NCBI GenBank assembly: GCA_022702935.2
Contig: JAKIML020000086.1
Location: 1-59,204 of the forward strand
Reading direction: 5' to 3'
Source of the DNA: Bacillota bacterium
GTDB lineage: Bacteria; Bacillota; Clostridia; DSM-8532
Length of the DNA: 59,204 nucleotides
Shown here: positions 34,144 to 41,694 of the stretch, in pieces
How the letters are laid out: each line of letters starts with the position of its first letter
How positions within the stretch are numbered: position 1 is the first letter of the stretch
Notes under the pieces: generated by a model
The model's input: the letters and a program-made list of their open reading frames with translations, nothing else
The model's database searches: none
What the model was told of the DNA's origin: nothing
Translations under genes and position numbers: made by a program

Positions 34144-34318
34144 CCCTTCCATCGACATATATTGTGGTCGAGTCGATATGAATGGAATTGATTTGCCCGT
34201 CCCAGAATACCCCGAAATCAAAGAGCTGTCCTATGTCCCGAAGCTTAAAGTAATTTTTGCCATTGATGGTAAAGTCCTTTGGGTAGGCCTGCCAGGATGA
34301 TTTGAAAAATATGTTGAT
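34130..34318 (-). pseudogene. 3' remnant of a stalk-domain (copper amine oxidase N-like) gene
   Basis: On the minus strand a startless frame reads F-T-I-N-G-K-N-Y-F-K-L-R-D-I-G, D-F-G-V-F-W-D-G-Q and I-H-I-D-S-T, ending at TAA 34132-34130. This is the typical end of the copper-amine-oxidase-N-like stalk domain of Firmicutes surface proteins. Upstream of ~34318 the frame is closed and no homologous sequence follows. It overlaps the last 14 bases of the lipoprotein gene. It is a relic of an excised surface gene. Confidence 0.6.
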
Positions 34319-34323
34319 TCATC

Positions 34324-34346
34324 GTACAATGTAAGCATAGTTGTAC
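34324..34346 (+). promoter_or_regulatory. GTACAA-n11-TTGTAC operator candidate
   Basis: A 6-bp inverted repeat with 11-bp spacing lies just before the ribosome site of the DtxR-family gene. It could be its autoregulatory site; it is shorter than classic MntR or DtxR boxes. Confidence 0.4.
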
Positions 34347-34362
34347 CACTCGGGAGGTAATT

Positions 34363-34734
34363 ATGCAGGTTCGTCAGTCAGCAGAGGACTATCTTGAAAC
34401 CATTCTGTTTTTGTTCAAGAAAACAGGGGCGGTTCGTTCTAAGGATATTGTCATGGAAATGGGGCTGTCCAAGCCCAGTGTCAGTGTTGCCATGAAAAAG
34501 CTTCGTGAATTGGGTATGATTGAGATGGATGAGGACAGCTATATCCGCTTGACGCCCAAGGGGCTTGAGGTGGCCACAAAGGTTCATGACAGGCACATGA
34601 CCCTGTTTAACTGGCTGGTGAGCAATGGTGTGGATGCGGCCATAGCAGAAAAGGATGCCTGCCGCATGGAGCATGTTATCAGCAATGAAACCTTTGAAAT
34701 GATCAAAAGGCAGGCCGAAAAGCAAAAAGCATAG
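34363..34734 (+). CDS. DtxR/MntR-family metal-dependent regulator
   Basis: Encodes 123 residues from ATG 34363 (GGGAGG site). The N-terminal winged helix begins S-A-E-D-Y-L-E-T-I (metal ligands Asp9 and Glu12 by family alignment). The dimerisation domain contains R-H-M-T-L and E-K-D-A-C-R-M-E-H-V-I, placing a Cys where MntR has Glu and DtxR/IdeR has Cys. There is no C-terminal SH3-like domain, as in short Firmicutes members. It probably senses Fe(II) or Mn(II). No metal transporter gene lies beside it. Confidence 0.88.
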   Translation: MQVRQSAEDYLETILFLFKKTGAVRSKDIVMEMGLSKPSVSVAMKKLRELGMIEMDEDSYIRLTPKGLEVATKVHDRHMTLFNWLVSNGVDAAIAEKDACRMEHVISNETFEMIKRQAEKQKA

Positions 34735-34756
34735 AGAAACAGTGGCTTTCTTATTC

Positions 34757-34794
34757 AAAGACATTCCGGGCACAAAACCTGGGATGTCTTTTAG
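34757..34794 (+). terminator. terminator after DtxR-family gene
   Basis: AAAGACATTCCGGG pairs with CCTGGGATGTCTTT (two wobble or mismatch positions) around CACAAAA; TTAGGTTTTT follows. Confidence 0.65.
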
Positions 34795-34865
34795 GTTTTT
34801 ATGAAAAAAAAGGCCATGTAACACGTAATGCAACCTGCATGTTACATTTAGAAATTCAAATTTGG

Positions 34866-34894
34866 TTGTGATTTGGCTATCATCGTTTTATCAT
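34866..34894 (+). promoter_or_regulatory. sigma-A promoter of HTH gene
   Basis: TTGTGA (34866-34871), 17 bp, TATCAT (34889-34894). An ATGTAAC...GTTACAT inverted repeat (34816-34822, 34841-34847) lies just upstream and may be an operator. Confidence 0.5.
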
Positions 34895-34921
34895 AGAGCT
34901 ATTAAAGCATGGAGGTGCAGC

Positions 34922-35371
34922 ATGGCTTTAGGAAGAAAAATTGCAGAAGCCAGAAAAGAGAAAAACCTGACCCAGGAACAGCTTGCCGATCTTATGTCGG
35001 TCACCAGACAATCCATATCCCGTTGGGAATCGGATCAGTCCTATCCCGAAATGGACAAGATAGTGCGTTTGGCGGAGATACTAGAAGTGAGCTGTGATTA
35101 CCTGCTCAATGACAATTACACTGCTGCCCAGCCTAAAATGGAAAAAAGCAGCGCCATTACCCGGCTTCTCTACGGCCTGAAGGGCAAAAAGATTAGATTT
35201 TCATTCTATAACGATGCTATTGATTATGATCTGTCAAATGTGACCTGTGTTATCACCGACTTTGATGGGCAATGGATGAATGTGGAGTATCCCAAGGGCA
35301 AGAAAACCGAGACAAAGCTTTTGCCTGCTTCATCAGTACTCTCCATAAAGCTTGTGAAGGAGGACAAATAG
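34922..35371 (+). CDS. XRE regulator with C-terminal small beta-barrel-like domain
   Basis: Encodes 149 residues from ATG 34922 (GGAGGTG site). Residues 1-65 are a Cro/CI HTH (L-T-Q-E-Q-L-A-D-L-M-S-V-T-R-Q-S-I-S-R-W-E). Residues ~80-145 form a short beta-rich domain (G-K-K-I-R-F-S-F; V-T-C-V-I-T-D-F-D-G-Q-W; S-S-V-L-S-I-K-L-V) aligning with the whole C-terminal part of the next gene's product. The pattern suggests an Sm-like or SH3-like barrel, not the usual cupin or transmembrane partner. The next gene starts 3 bp downstream. Confidence 0.85.
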   Translation: MALGRKIAEARKEKNLTQEQLADLMSVTRQSISRWESDQSYPEMDKIVRLAEILEVSCDYLLNDNYTAAQPKMEKSSAITRLLYGLKGKKIRFSFYNDAIDYDLSNVTCVITDFDGQWMNVEYPKGKKTETKLLPASSVLSIKLVKEDK

Positions 35372-35374
35372 CCC

Positions 35375-35698
35375 ATGGACACTTTAGGAATGATTTTCGG
35401 AGCGGCAGCGCTGCTCTGGTGCATCAGCCTGTCGGGACAGGTGGAAAAGCTTAAACGTACCTTAAAGGAACACGGTATTATTCATTCTGATTATGCTTCA
35501 CTGCGGGAGATCCTGATCAAGAACATCGGCAGGCACGTTAAGATTGAGTTTACGAGCAGTGCCAATGACTATGAGATTTCATCAAGGCCCTGCTTAATCG
35601 AAGATGTGGATGAGGACTGGGTACTTGTGAAGCTGGATAAAAACGAGACCGAAAAGCTCATCAGAATTGAGTCCATCAAAAGCATTCAGATTAAATAA
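35375..35698 (+). CDS. membrane-anchored paralogue of the HTH protein's C-terminal domain
   Basis: Encodes 107 residues: an N-terminal membrane helix (about 3-20), a short charged helix (E-K-L-K-R-T-L-K-E), then G-R-H-V-K-I-E-F...L-I-E-D-V-D-E-D-W-V-L-V-K-L...I-E-S-I-K-S-I-Q-I. The last ~58 residues align with residues ~90-147 of the XRE protein upstream (G-K-K-I-R-F-S-F; V-I-T-D-F-D-G-Q-W). The pair looks like a membrane tether plus DNA-binding partner. No named family recognised. Confidence 0.75.
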   Translation: MDTLGMIFGAAALLWCISLSGQVEKLKRTLKEHGIIHSDYASLREILIKNIGRHVKIEFTSSANDYEISSRPCLIEDVDEDWVLVKLDKNETEKLIRIESIKSIQIK

Positions 35699-35712
35699 AA
35701 TGGATGATATAT

Positions 35713-35750
35713 AAAACAGGGGAACAAGCTAAGGCTTGTTCCCCTGTTTT
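35713..35750. terminator. strong bidirectional terminator between convergent genes
   Basis: AAAACAGGGGAACAAGC and its perfect 17-bp complement flank TAAG. It serves the plus-strand HTH operon and the minus-strand flavoprotein gene. Confidence 0.92.
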
Positions 35751-35762
35751 GCTTAATGCAAG

Positions 35763-36968
35763 TTAGGCTTCCTTTACTGAGGCAGCGATGACATCGGCCA
35801 GCTTATCCAGCTCGGGCTCCCTTTCGGGCTTCAAGGTGGAGCGAAGATCAATGGGCTCACCCAGAAGCTCCATCTGGGGCATGGCTTCAATCTGTTCCTT
35901 CATGGATTTCATGGCAGCACTGGCCCAGGTGTGATTGCCCAGTATCGATACTTTGCGGTTCTTCAAGCCCAGCACCCCAATATCCTTCAAGAGGGCATCC
36001 ATGTTGAAGTACAGATGCAGGTTGTAGGTGGGGGAGGCAAAGACGATATGACTGTATTTCCACAAATCCGAGATAATGTAGGAAGCATGGGTTTTGGAGA
36101 CATCATACATGCGCATATCCCGAACACCGCGCTGAGCCAGCTTATTGGCAAGAACCTGAACGGCATTCTCGGTATTGCCGTACATGGAAGCGTATACCAG
36201 CACAACGCCTTTTTTCTCAGGATCATATCGGCTCCATTTATCATACAGATCCAAAATGAAGGAGATCTGCTCGCCGCGCCAGATAGGACCATGCAAGGAG
36301 CAAATCATATTAATTTTAAGGCCGGCCAGCTTTTTAAACAGGGCCTGAACCTGAGCGCCATAGCGGCCCACAATATTGGCATAATAGCGGCGGGCTTCGC
36401 CCACGTCAAACTCATCAATTTCGTCGGCAAAAATATTGCCCGAAAAAGCGCCAAAGGAACCAAAGGCATCAGCGGAAAACAAGATGCCGTCGCTTATTTC
36501 ATAGGTCACCATTACTTCGGGCCAATGAACCATGGGAGCGGTATAGAAACGCAGGGTTCTCTGACCTAAGGGAAGCTCATCCCCCTCCTTGACCTCCAGG
36601 TAATGGGAGGTCATGTCCATTTCATAGAATTGCTCCATGAATTGAAAGGTCTTTTTATTTCCCACCAGTTTTACATTGGGATAACGGCGTACAATATCCT
36701 CAATATTGGCACAGTGGTCGGGCTCCATATGATTGACGATGAGATAATCAAGCTGGCGGTCGCCCAGCACATGGGCGATGTTCTCAAAATACTGCTGGCT
36801 GATGGAGCGGTCCACCGTATCCAGCAAAGCGGTTTTCTCATCCAGAATTAAATATGAGTTGTAGGCCACACCATTGGGCAATGGGAAAAGGTTCTCGAAA
36901 AGCGCTAAACGTCTGTCACTGCCGCCTACCCAATAAATATTGGACTTAATCTCTTGTACACTATACAT
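35763..36968 (-). CDS. FprA-type flavodiiron protein
   Basis: Encodes 401 residues from ATG 36968 (AAAGGTGAAGG upstream); GTG 36977 is an alternative. The N-terminal metallo-beta-lactamase-like diiron domain has H-M-E-P-D-H and later ligands in V-H-W and L-H-G-P-I-W. The C-terminal flavodoxin domain binds FMN (Y-A-S-M-Y-G-N-T-E; S-P-T-Y-N). Such proteins reduce O2 or NO to water or N2O, protecting anaerobes. Single-gene unit, divergent from the ArsR-like operon. Confidence 0.93.
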   Translation of the reverse strand: MYSVQEIKSNIYWVGGSDRRLALFENLFPLPNGVAYNSYLILDEKTALLDTVDRSISQQYFENIAHVLGDRQLDYLIVNHMEPDHCANIEDIVRRYPNVKLVGNKKTFQFMEQFYEMDMTSHYLEVKEGDELPLGQRTLRFYTAPMVHWPEVMVTYEISDGILFSADAFGSFGAFSGNIFADEIDEFDVGEARRYYANIVGRYGAQVQALFKKLAGLKINMICSLHGPIWRGEQISFILDLYDKWSRYDPEKKGVVLVYASMYGNTENAVQVLANKLAQRGVRDMRMYDVSKTHASYIISDLWKYSHIVFASPTYNLHLYFNMDALLKDIGVLGLKNRKVSILGNHTWASAAMKSMKEQIEAMPQMELLGEPIDLRSTLKPEREPELDKLADVIAASVKEA

Positions 36969-37103
36969 AACCTTCACCTTTTATCTCATTTTGATATGAA
37001 TTTAACATAAAACTTCATGCTGATGCAAAAAAACAATAAATTCATATACATTTTATCATACCATATGGATTGCGTCTGTTGGTAGAAGTAACGAATTTTG
37101 ATC

Positions 37104-37132
37104 TTGACTATTATCACAAATGAGAATATTAT
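37104..37132 (+). promoter_or_regulatory. sigma-A promoter with GTGAGAA-like direct repeats
   Basis: TTGACT (37104-37109), 17 bp, TATTAT (37127-37132). AAATGAGAA (37118-37126) and AAGTGAGAA (37136-37144) repeat around the -10, 18 bp apart, a likely site for the ArsR-like regulator encoded next. Confidence 0.6.
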
Positions 37133-37166
37133 TATAAGTGAGAACAATGGAAGCGAGGTATGGCCC

Positions 37167-37694
37167 TTGGACAAATCCTTTGTTGATATCATCATGAATC
37201 CGGTGAATCAAAGAATTGCTCAATATCTGATACTGAATAAAACCGGTACCGTTAATGATATTGCAACAGAACTGTCGGATGTCTCAAAGCCCAGTCTTTA
37301 TCGGCATATAAAGATGCTTCTGGATGCGGGCTTAATTGAGGTGGTTGAAGAAAAAGCAGTGAGGGGAACGGTTCAGAAAACCTATGCCCTTGTGGTATCG
37401 CCCCTTGGTGAGCCTTCTCAAAAGGATATTGCTCAGCTTGTTTCCTATACCCTTATGTCGGTGATGGCCTCCTTCATGACCTATTTTGCCAGGGAGGATG
37501 TGGATATGCGCAAAGACATGCTCAGTGTTTCGTCCTCAACCCTGATGCTCTCGGACAGCGAATTCATGGAGATGCTTGGCAAGATAGGCGAGGTGTTCAA
37601 TGGCTATATTCGCAATAAACCGGGTGAGGGGAGAAAGCCCAGGAACCTTGTGTTCATCTCAGCACCGGTTAATATGGATAGAAAAGGAGAATGA
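37167..37694 (+). CDS. ArsR-like winged-helix regulator
   Basis: Encodes 175 residues from TTG 37167, behind GAGG and in line with the conserved start (D-K-S-F-V-D-I-I-M-N-P-V-N-Q-R-I). The winged helix covers ~8-85 (T-V-N-D-I-A-T-E-L; S-K-P-S-L-Y-R-H-I-K-M-L). An all-helical C-terminal half is probably for dimerisation or ligand binding. It overlaps the ABC region closely (2 bp before ATG 37697) and probably controls the exporter operon. Confidence 0.82.
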   Translation: MDKSFVDIIMNPVNQRIAQYLILNKTGTVNDIATELSDVSKPSLYRHIKMLLDAGLIEVVEEKAVRGTVQKTYALVVSPLGEPSQKDIAQLVSYTLMSVMASFMTYFAREDVDMRKDMLSVSSSTLMLSDSEFMEMLGKIGEVFNGYIRNKPGEGRKPRNLVFISAPVNMDRKGE

Positions 37695-37696
37695 GT

Positions 37697-38419
37697 ATGC
37701 TTGAGATCAGGAACCTATCAAAAACCTACAGTGGCGGCAAAAAAGCAGTGTCCAGTCTCACCCTGAAGGTTGAGGCGGGAGATATCTATGGCTTCATCGG
37801 CCATAATGGCGCGGGAAAGACTACCACCTTAAAATGTGTGGCAGGTATTCTCGACTTTGAGGAAGGCGAAATCTTGATTGACGGACATTCCATTGTCAAG
37901 GAGCCCATTCTCTGTAAATCCATAATGGCCTATATTCCCGACAATCCCGATATTTATGAGTACTTAACGGGTATTCAATACCTCAATTTTATTGGCGATA
38001 TTTATGGTGTATCGGCCCAACAGCGCACCGATACCATTAAGAAATACGCAGATATCTTTGAAATTACCAATGCCTTGGGGGATCTCATTTCCTCCTATTC
38101 CCACGGCATGAGGCAGAAACTGGTGCTGATTTCGGCACTGCTTCACCGCCCCAGGCTGCTCATCCTGGATGAGCCCTTTGTAGGCCTTGATCCCAAGGCT
38201 GCGGTTATTCTGAAGGAGACCATGCGGGAATTGTGCCGGGAGGGAAGCGCCATCTTCTTTTCCACCCATGTGCTGGATGTGGCCGAGAAACTCTGTAACA
38301 AGGTGGCCATCATCAAAAACGGTGAACTGGTGACCTTTGGAAATACCGAAGAGCTCATCCGGGACAAATCCCTGGAATCCCTGTTCATGGAGGTGGTCAC
38401 CCATGTGGAGACAGATTAA
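37697..38419 (+). CDS. ABC transporter ATP-binding protein
   Basis: Encodes 240 residues from ATG 37697 (AAGGAG 7 bp upstream). Walker A G-H-N-G-A-G-K-T-T at 35-43, signature Y-S-H-G-M-R-Q-K, Walker B L-I-L-D-E-P-F-V-G-L-D, and H-switch T-H-V-L. It belongs to the ABC-2 exporter class. Its end overlaps the permease start by 17 bp. Confidence 0.93.
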   Translation: MLEIRNLSKTYSGGKKAVSSLTLKVEAGDIYGFIGHNGAGKTTTLKCVAGILDFEEGEILIDGHSIVKEPILCKSIMAYIPDNPDIYEYLTGIQYLNFIGDIYGVSAQQRTDTIKKYADIFEITNALGDLISSYSHGMRQKLVLISALLHRPRLLILDEPFVGLDPKAAVILKETMRELCREGSAIFFSTHVLDVAEKLCNKVAIIKNGELVTFGNTEELIRDKSLESLFMEVVTHVETD

Positions 38420-39992
38420 GCTGCTTTCCTCTGTTCAGCTTTTAAATGTGTTCGGAATCAACGAGGCACGGTATAGTCGGGATGTCAAGAAAAAAAGGCG
38501 TCTGATTTTGATGGCCGGCCTCTATGCCTTCGTCATCCTGCTCATGGGCTTTTATATCGGCGGCCTGGCCTATGGCTTTGTGGCTATTGGAGCGGGGAAC
38601 ATTATCCCCTTGTATCTGGCTCTTGTGAATACCATGGTCATACTGTTTTTCACAATTTACTGGGCAGGGCCGGTGGTCTTTAATCTTAAGACCTATGACA
38701 ACACCATTGTCCTTCCGGTAAGTCCCACGGCCATTGTTATCAGCCGCCTTCTGACCGTCTATCTTTTTAACACAGGCCTCAGCCTTCTTGTGCTTGTTCC
38801 GGGAGTTATCGTCAGCGGTATTTACTTAAAGCCCGGTCTTGTCTTTTATCTGACCATGGTGTTGGGCGCTTTTATTCTGCCTTTGATTCCCATGACCATT
38901 GCCATGATCTTAGGTGCGCTTATCTACGGTCTTTCCTCCCGAATGAAGCATAAGAATGTGGCCATCATTCTCTTTAGCTTTATTGTGGTGTTTGCTTTCT
39001 TTTTACTCCCCTTTCTCATCCCCCAGGGGGAAGGGGTTACTGAACAGGATATTATTAAGATGATTTCCGGAGCCATTACCCAAGCCGGAAGCATGTATCC
39101 GCCCGCCCTCTGGTTTGCACAGGGTGTGGTTGAGGCTAACTGGGGCAGCCTGCTTATCTTTGTGGGAGGCTCGCTCATCTTCTTTGGCGTCATTGCCCTG
39201 CTCATTGGCTGGAAGTTTAAAGCCATCTGCACGGCTCTGGGCAGCCATGCGGCCAAACGCAATTATGTCATGGAGACACAAATCCGCCGCTCGGTGCTTG
39301 GTGCCTTATACCGAAGAGAACTGCGCCGTTATTTTGCATCAAGCATTTATGTGATCAATACCTCCATTGGCTATCTGCTCTCGGTGCTTATGGCGGGAGG
39401 AATTACCTTCATTGGCATGGAGGTGATTCTCAATGAAGTGCCGCTTCCGCCGGGGATGGAGCTGTCCTTTATTCCATTGATTATGGCCATGCTGGGTGCC
39501 ATTTCGCCCACCACCGCCAATGCCATATCCATAGAGGGAAAGCATTGGTGGATTACCCAGACCCTGCCCGTAGAGGCCGAGAGCGTCTATTTAAGCAAGC
39601 TCTTGGTGAATCTGACCATTGCACTGCCCTGTTATGCCCTGTCCACCATACTGCTCATCATCGGGCTTAAGCCCACGGGCCTTCAACTGCTATGCTTCAT
39701 CTTCCTGCCCCTGGTCTATCATTTCTTCACGGCAGTACTGGGCCTGGTTATCAATATCAAAATGCCCATGTTCCATTGGGAATCGGAGACAACAGTGGTC
39801 AAGCAAAGCAAGTCAACCATCTTTACCATGCTCTTGGGCTTTGCAAGTGGTATTATTCCAATACTGGCGATTCAGAAGGTGCCCGTCCAATGGCATAGCC
39901 TGTTTTTGTTGGGGCTGACCGCTGTGGTAGCACTTCTGACTGTGATCCTGTATCAATGGACCCGCAGAATTCGTCTGAATCAAATCGGGTAG
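38403..39992 (+). CDS. ABC-2 exporter permease, 12-helix type
   Basis: Encodes 529 residues from ATG 38403 (GGAGGTGG in the ATPase gene). About twelve membrane helices in two halves, with a central cytoplasmic segment (about 270-320) containing R-R-E-L-R-R-Y-F. The Y-D-N-T-I-V-L-P-V-S-P and H-W-W-I-T-Q-T-L-P motifs are the coupling elements seen in fused ABC-2 permeases. The ArsR-like regulator, ATPase and permease form one operon; the substrate is unknown. Confidence 0.88.
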   Translation: MWRQIKLLSSVQLLNVFGINEARYSRDVKKKRRLILMAGLYAFVILLMGFYIGGLAYGFVAIGAGNIIPLYLALVNTMVILFFTIYWAGPVVFNLKTYDNTIVLPVSPTAIVISRLLTVYLFNTGLSLLVLVPGVIVSGIYLKPGLVFYLTMVLGAFILPLIPMTIAMILGALIYGLSSRMKHKNVAIILFSFIVVFAFFLLPFLIPQGEGVTEQDIIKMISGAITQAGSMYPPALWFAQGVVEANWGSLLIFVGGSLIFFGVIALLIGWKFKAICTALGSHAAKRNYVMETQIRRSVLGALYRRELRRYFASSIYVINTSIGYLLSVLMAGGITFIGMEVILNEVPLPPGMELSFIPLIMAMLGAISPTTANAISIEGKHWWITQTLPVEAESVYLSKLLVNLTIALPCYALSTILLIIGLKPTGLQLLCFIFLPLVYHFFTAVLGLVINIKMPMFHWESETTVVKQSKSTIFTMLLGFASGIIPILAIQKVPVQWHSLFLLGLTAVVALLTVILYQWTRRIRLNQIG

Positions 39993-40036
39993 AAGCTATG
40001 ACTGTCTTGACAGAATGAATATTGGAGGAGGTCAAT

Positions 40037-40780
40037 ATGCTGTTTAAGGAGACGCCCAACAAGGGTCTGCCCACCATTATCCTGCTGCATGGCGGGGGAC
40101 TGTCATGGTGGTCCCTGCAGAAAATAACGAATCTCCTTGAGGATGATTTCCATGTGGTGACACCCATCATTGACGGACATGGGGAGGATGCTGAGCAGCC
40201 CTTTGTCAGTATAGAGGATTCGGCCTCCAAGGTCATAAGCTATATTGACACCCAACTCAATGGAAAGGTCTTTGCCCTGGGTGGACTTTCTCTCGGTGGA
40301 CAGATTGTCACAGAGATTCTGTCCCAAAGAAAGGACATTGTTGATTATGCCATTATAGAAAGCGCGCTGGTACTGCCCCTTAAAACGGCAAAGCTGATGG
40401 CGCCGCTTAATATGATGTATTTTGGGCTCATAAAGCAACGATGGTTTTCCAAAATACAGGCCCGGAGTTTGGGCGTTCCGCCCGAGATGTTTGAGCTGTA
40501 TTATCGGGACAGCAGCAGGATAAGCAAGCAAACCCTGATTGCTATAACCCTCAGCAACGGAAACTATGATCTGAAGTCAAGCATTGCAGATACAAAGGCC
40601 AAGGTTCTTATTATTGCGGGCGACAGGGAGATTAAGATCATAAAAAGGTCGGCGGAGCGATTACATAGGGCCATTAAAGGAAGCCAACTTCATTATGCCC
40701 CTGCCATGGTCCACGGCGAACTCAGTCTGAAGCATCCTGAGGAATATGTGGCTCTGGCCAGGCGTTTCTGGGAAGGCTAA
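40037..40780 (+). CDS. alpha/beta hydrolase
   Basis: Encodes 247 residues from ATG 40037 (GGAGGAGG site). Oxyanion H-G-G-G near residue 18, nucleophile elbow G-L-S-L-G-G, acid in I-A-G-D-R-E, and catalytic His in V-H-G-E-L-S. The lid region is short and helical. No signal peptide. Sequence does not show the substrate. It is followed by a terminator. Confidence 0.88.
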   Translation: MLFKETPNKGLPTIILLHGGGLSWWSLQKITNLLEDDFHVVTPIIDGHGEDAEQPFVSIEDSASKVISYIDTQLNGKVFALGGLSLGGQIVTEILSQRKDIVDYAIIESALVLPLKTAKLMAPLNMMYFGLIKQRWFSKIQARSLGVPPEMFELYYRDSSRISKQTLIAITLSNGNYDLKSSIADTKAKVLIIAGDREIKIIKRSAERLHRAIKGSQLHYAPAMVHGELSLKHPEEYVALARRFWEG

Positions 40781-40807
40781 ATAAAATAATGGTATACGTA
40801 CTTAAAG

Positions 40808-40840
40808 GCGGTGCATCGTCATAGATGCACCGCTATTTTA
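40808..40840 (+). terminator. terminator after hydrolase gene
   Basis: GCGGTGCATC and its exact complement GATGCACCGC flank GTCATA, followed by TATTTTA. Confidence 0.82.
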
Positions 40841-40917
40841 CTTCTAAGAAATAATTTGAATAAAATTTTAAAATCATGTAATCTTTAAGGTAAGTTTGGT
40901 TTGCGAGGTGGAAATAA

Positions 40918-41661
40918 ATGGATGGATTGTATCCTATGATATTCAAGAGAAAATCCTTCAGGAAATTTGATGATTCACTTTCACTGTCCAGTGAGGAGCT
41001 TTCCCGGGTTGAGTCTCAGCTTCAAAGGATTGAGCCTCTGGTGGATGACATCAGAATAAAGCTTCGGATAGTCAAACGGGAGGATACGACCTGCAAGCGC
41101 GGAGAGTACTGCCTTTTAGCCTATAGTGAAAAAAAGGACAATTACCTTATGAACATCGGCTATGTGCTGGAGCAGCTTGATCTATGGATGGCCTCCCAGA
41201 ACATAGGCACCTGTTGGTATGGATCAGGAAAGCCCAGAGAAATGCAGCTTGACGGACTGGATTTCATCATCATGCTGGCATTGGGGAAGGCCCATGAATC
41301 CGAATTCAGGCAGGATTGCACCAAGGCCAGGCGCAAGGAGCTCAAGGATATCTGGACCGGGGAATACCTGATGGATGTGGCCAGGGCGGTGCGATATGCG
41401 CCAAGTGCCTTCAATACTCAGCCCTGGCGTGTTTTCAGCAGCCCTGATTCGCTGAAAGTCTCATGCTCAACCAAGGGTCATTTCATATTCATCCCCAAGG
41501 ATAAGCGTATGGATTATGCTTTTATGGATATGGGAATATTCCTGTGTTTCATGGATGAGGCACTGAAGCATAATGGCTATGGCTTTAGCCGTGTGTTGGC
41601 TGCAAAACACGAGGAAAACAATAGTCTTATCCCTATTGCAGACTATATGCTCAAAGCATAG
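40918..41661 (+). CDS. nitroreductase-family protein (TM1586-like)
   Basis: Encodes 247 residues. The opening I-F-K-R-K-S-F-R-K-F is the FMN-binding R-R-S-x-R motif of nitroreductases. The remainder (I-G-Y-V-L-E-Q-L-D-L-W; G-T-C-W-Y; A-V-R-Y-A-P-S-A-F-N-T-Q-P-W) fits the pseudo-duplicated single-chain TM1586 type, which folds as a monomeric mimic of the usual dimer. It probably binds FMN and reduces small electrophiles; substrate unknown. Confidence 0.85.
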   Translation: MDGLYPMIFKRKSFRKFDDSLSLSSEELSRVESQLQRIEPLVDDIRIKLRIVKREDTTCKRGEYCLLAYSEKKDNYLMNIGYVLEQLDLWMASQNIGTCWYGSGKPREMQLDGLDFIIMLALGKAHESEFRQDCTKARRKELKDIWTGEYLMDVARAVRYAPSAFNTQPWRVFSSPDSLKVSCSTKGHFIFIPKDKRMDYAFMDMGIFLCFMDEALKHNGYGFSRVLAAKHEENNSLIPIADYMLKA

Positions 41662-41694
41662 ACGATAAACTTTGAAGGAATGGCAGGAGTTTTT

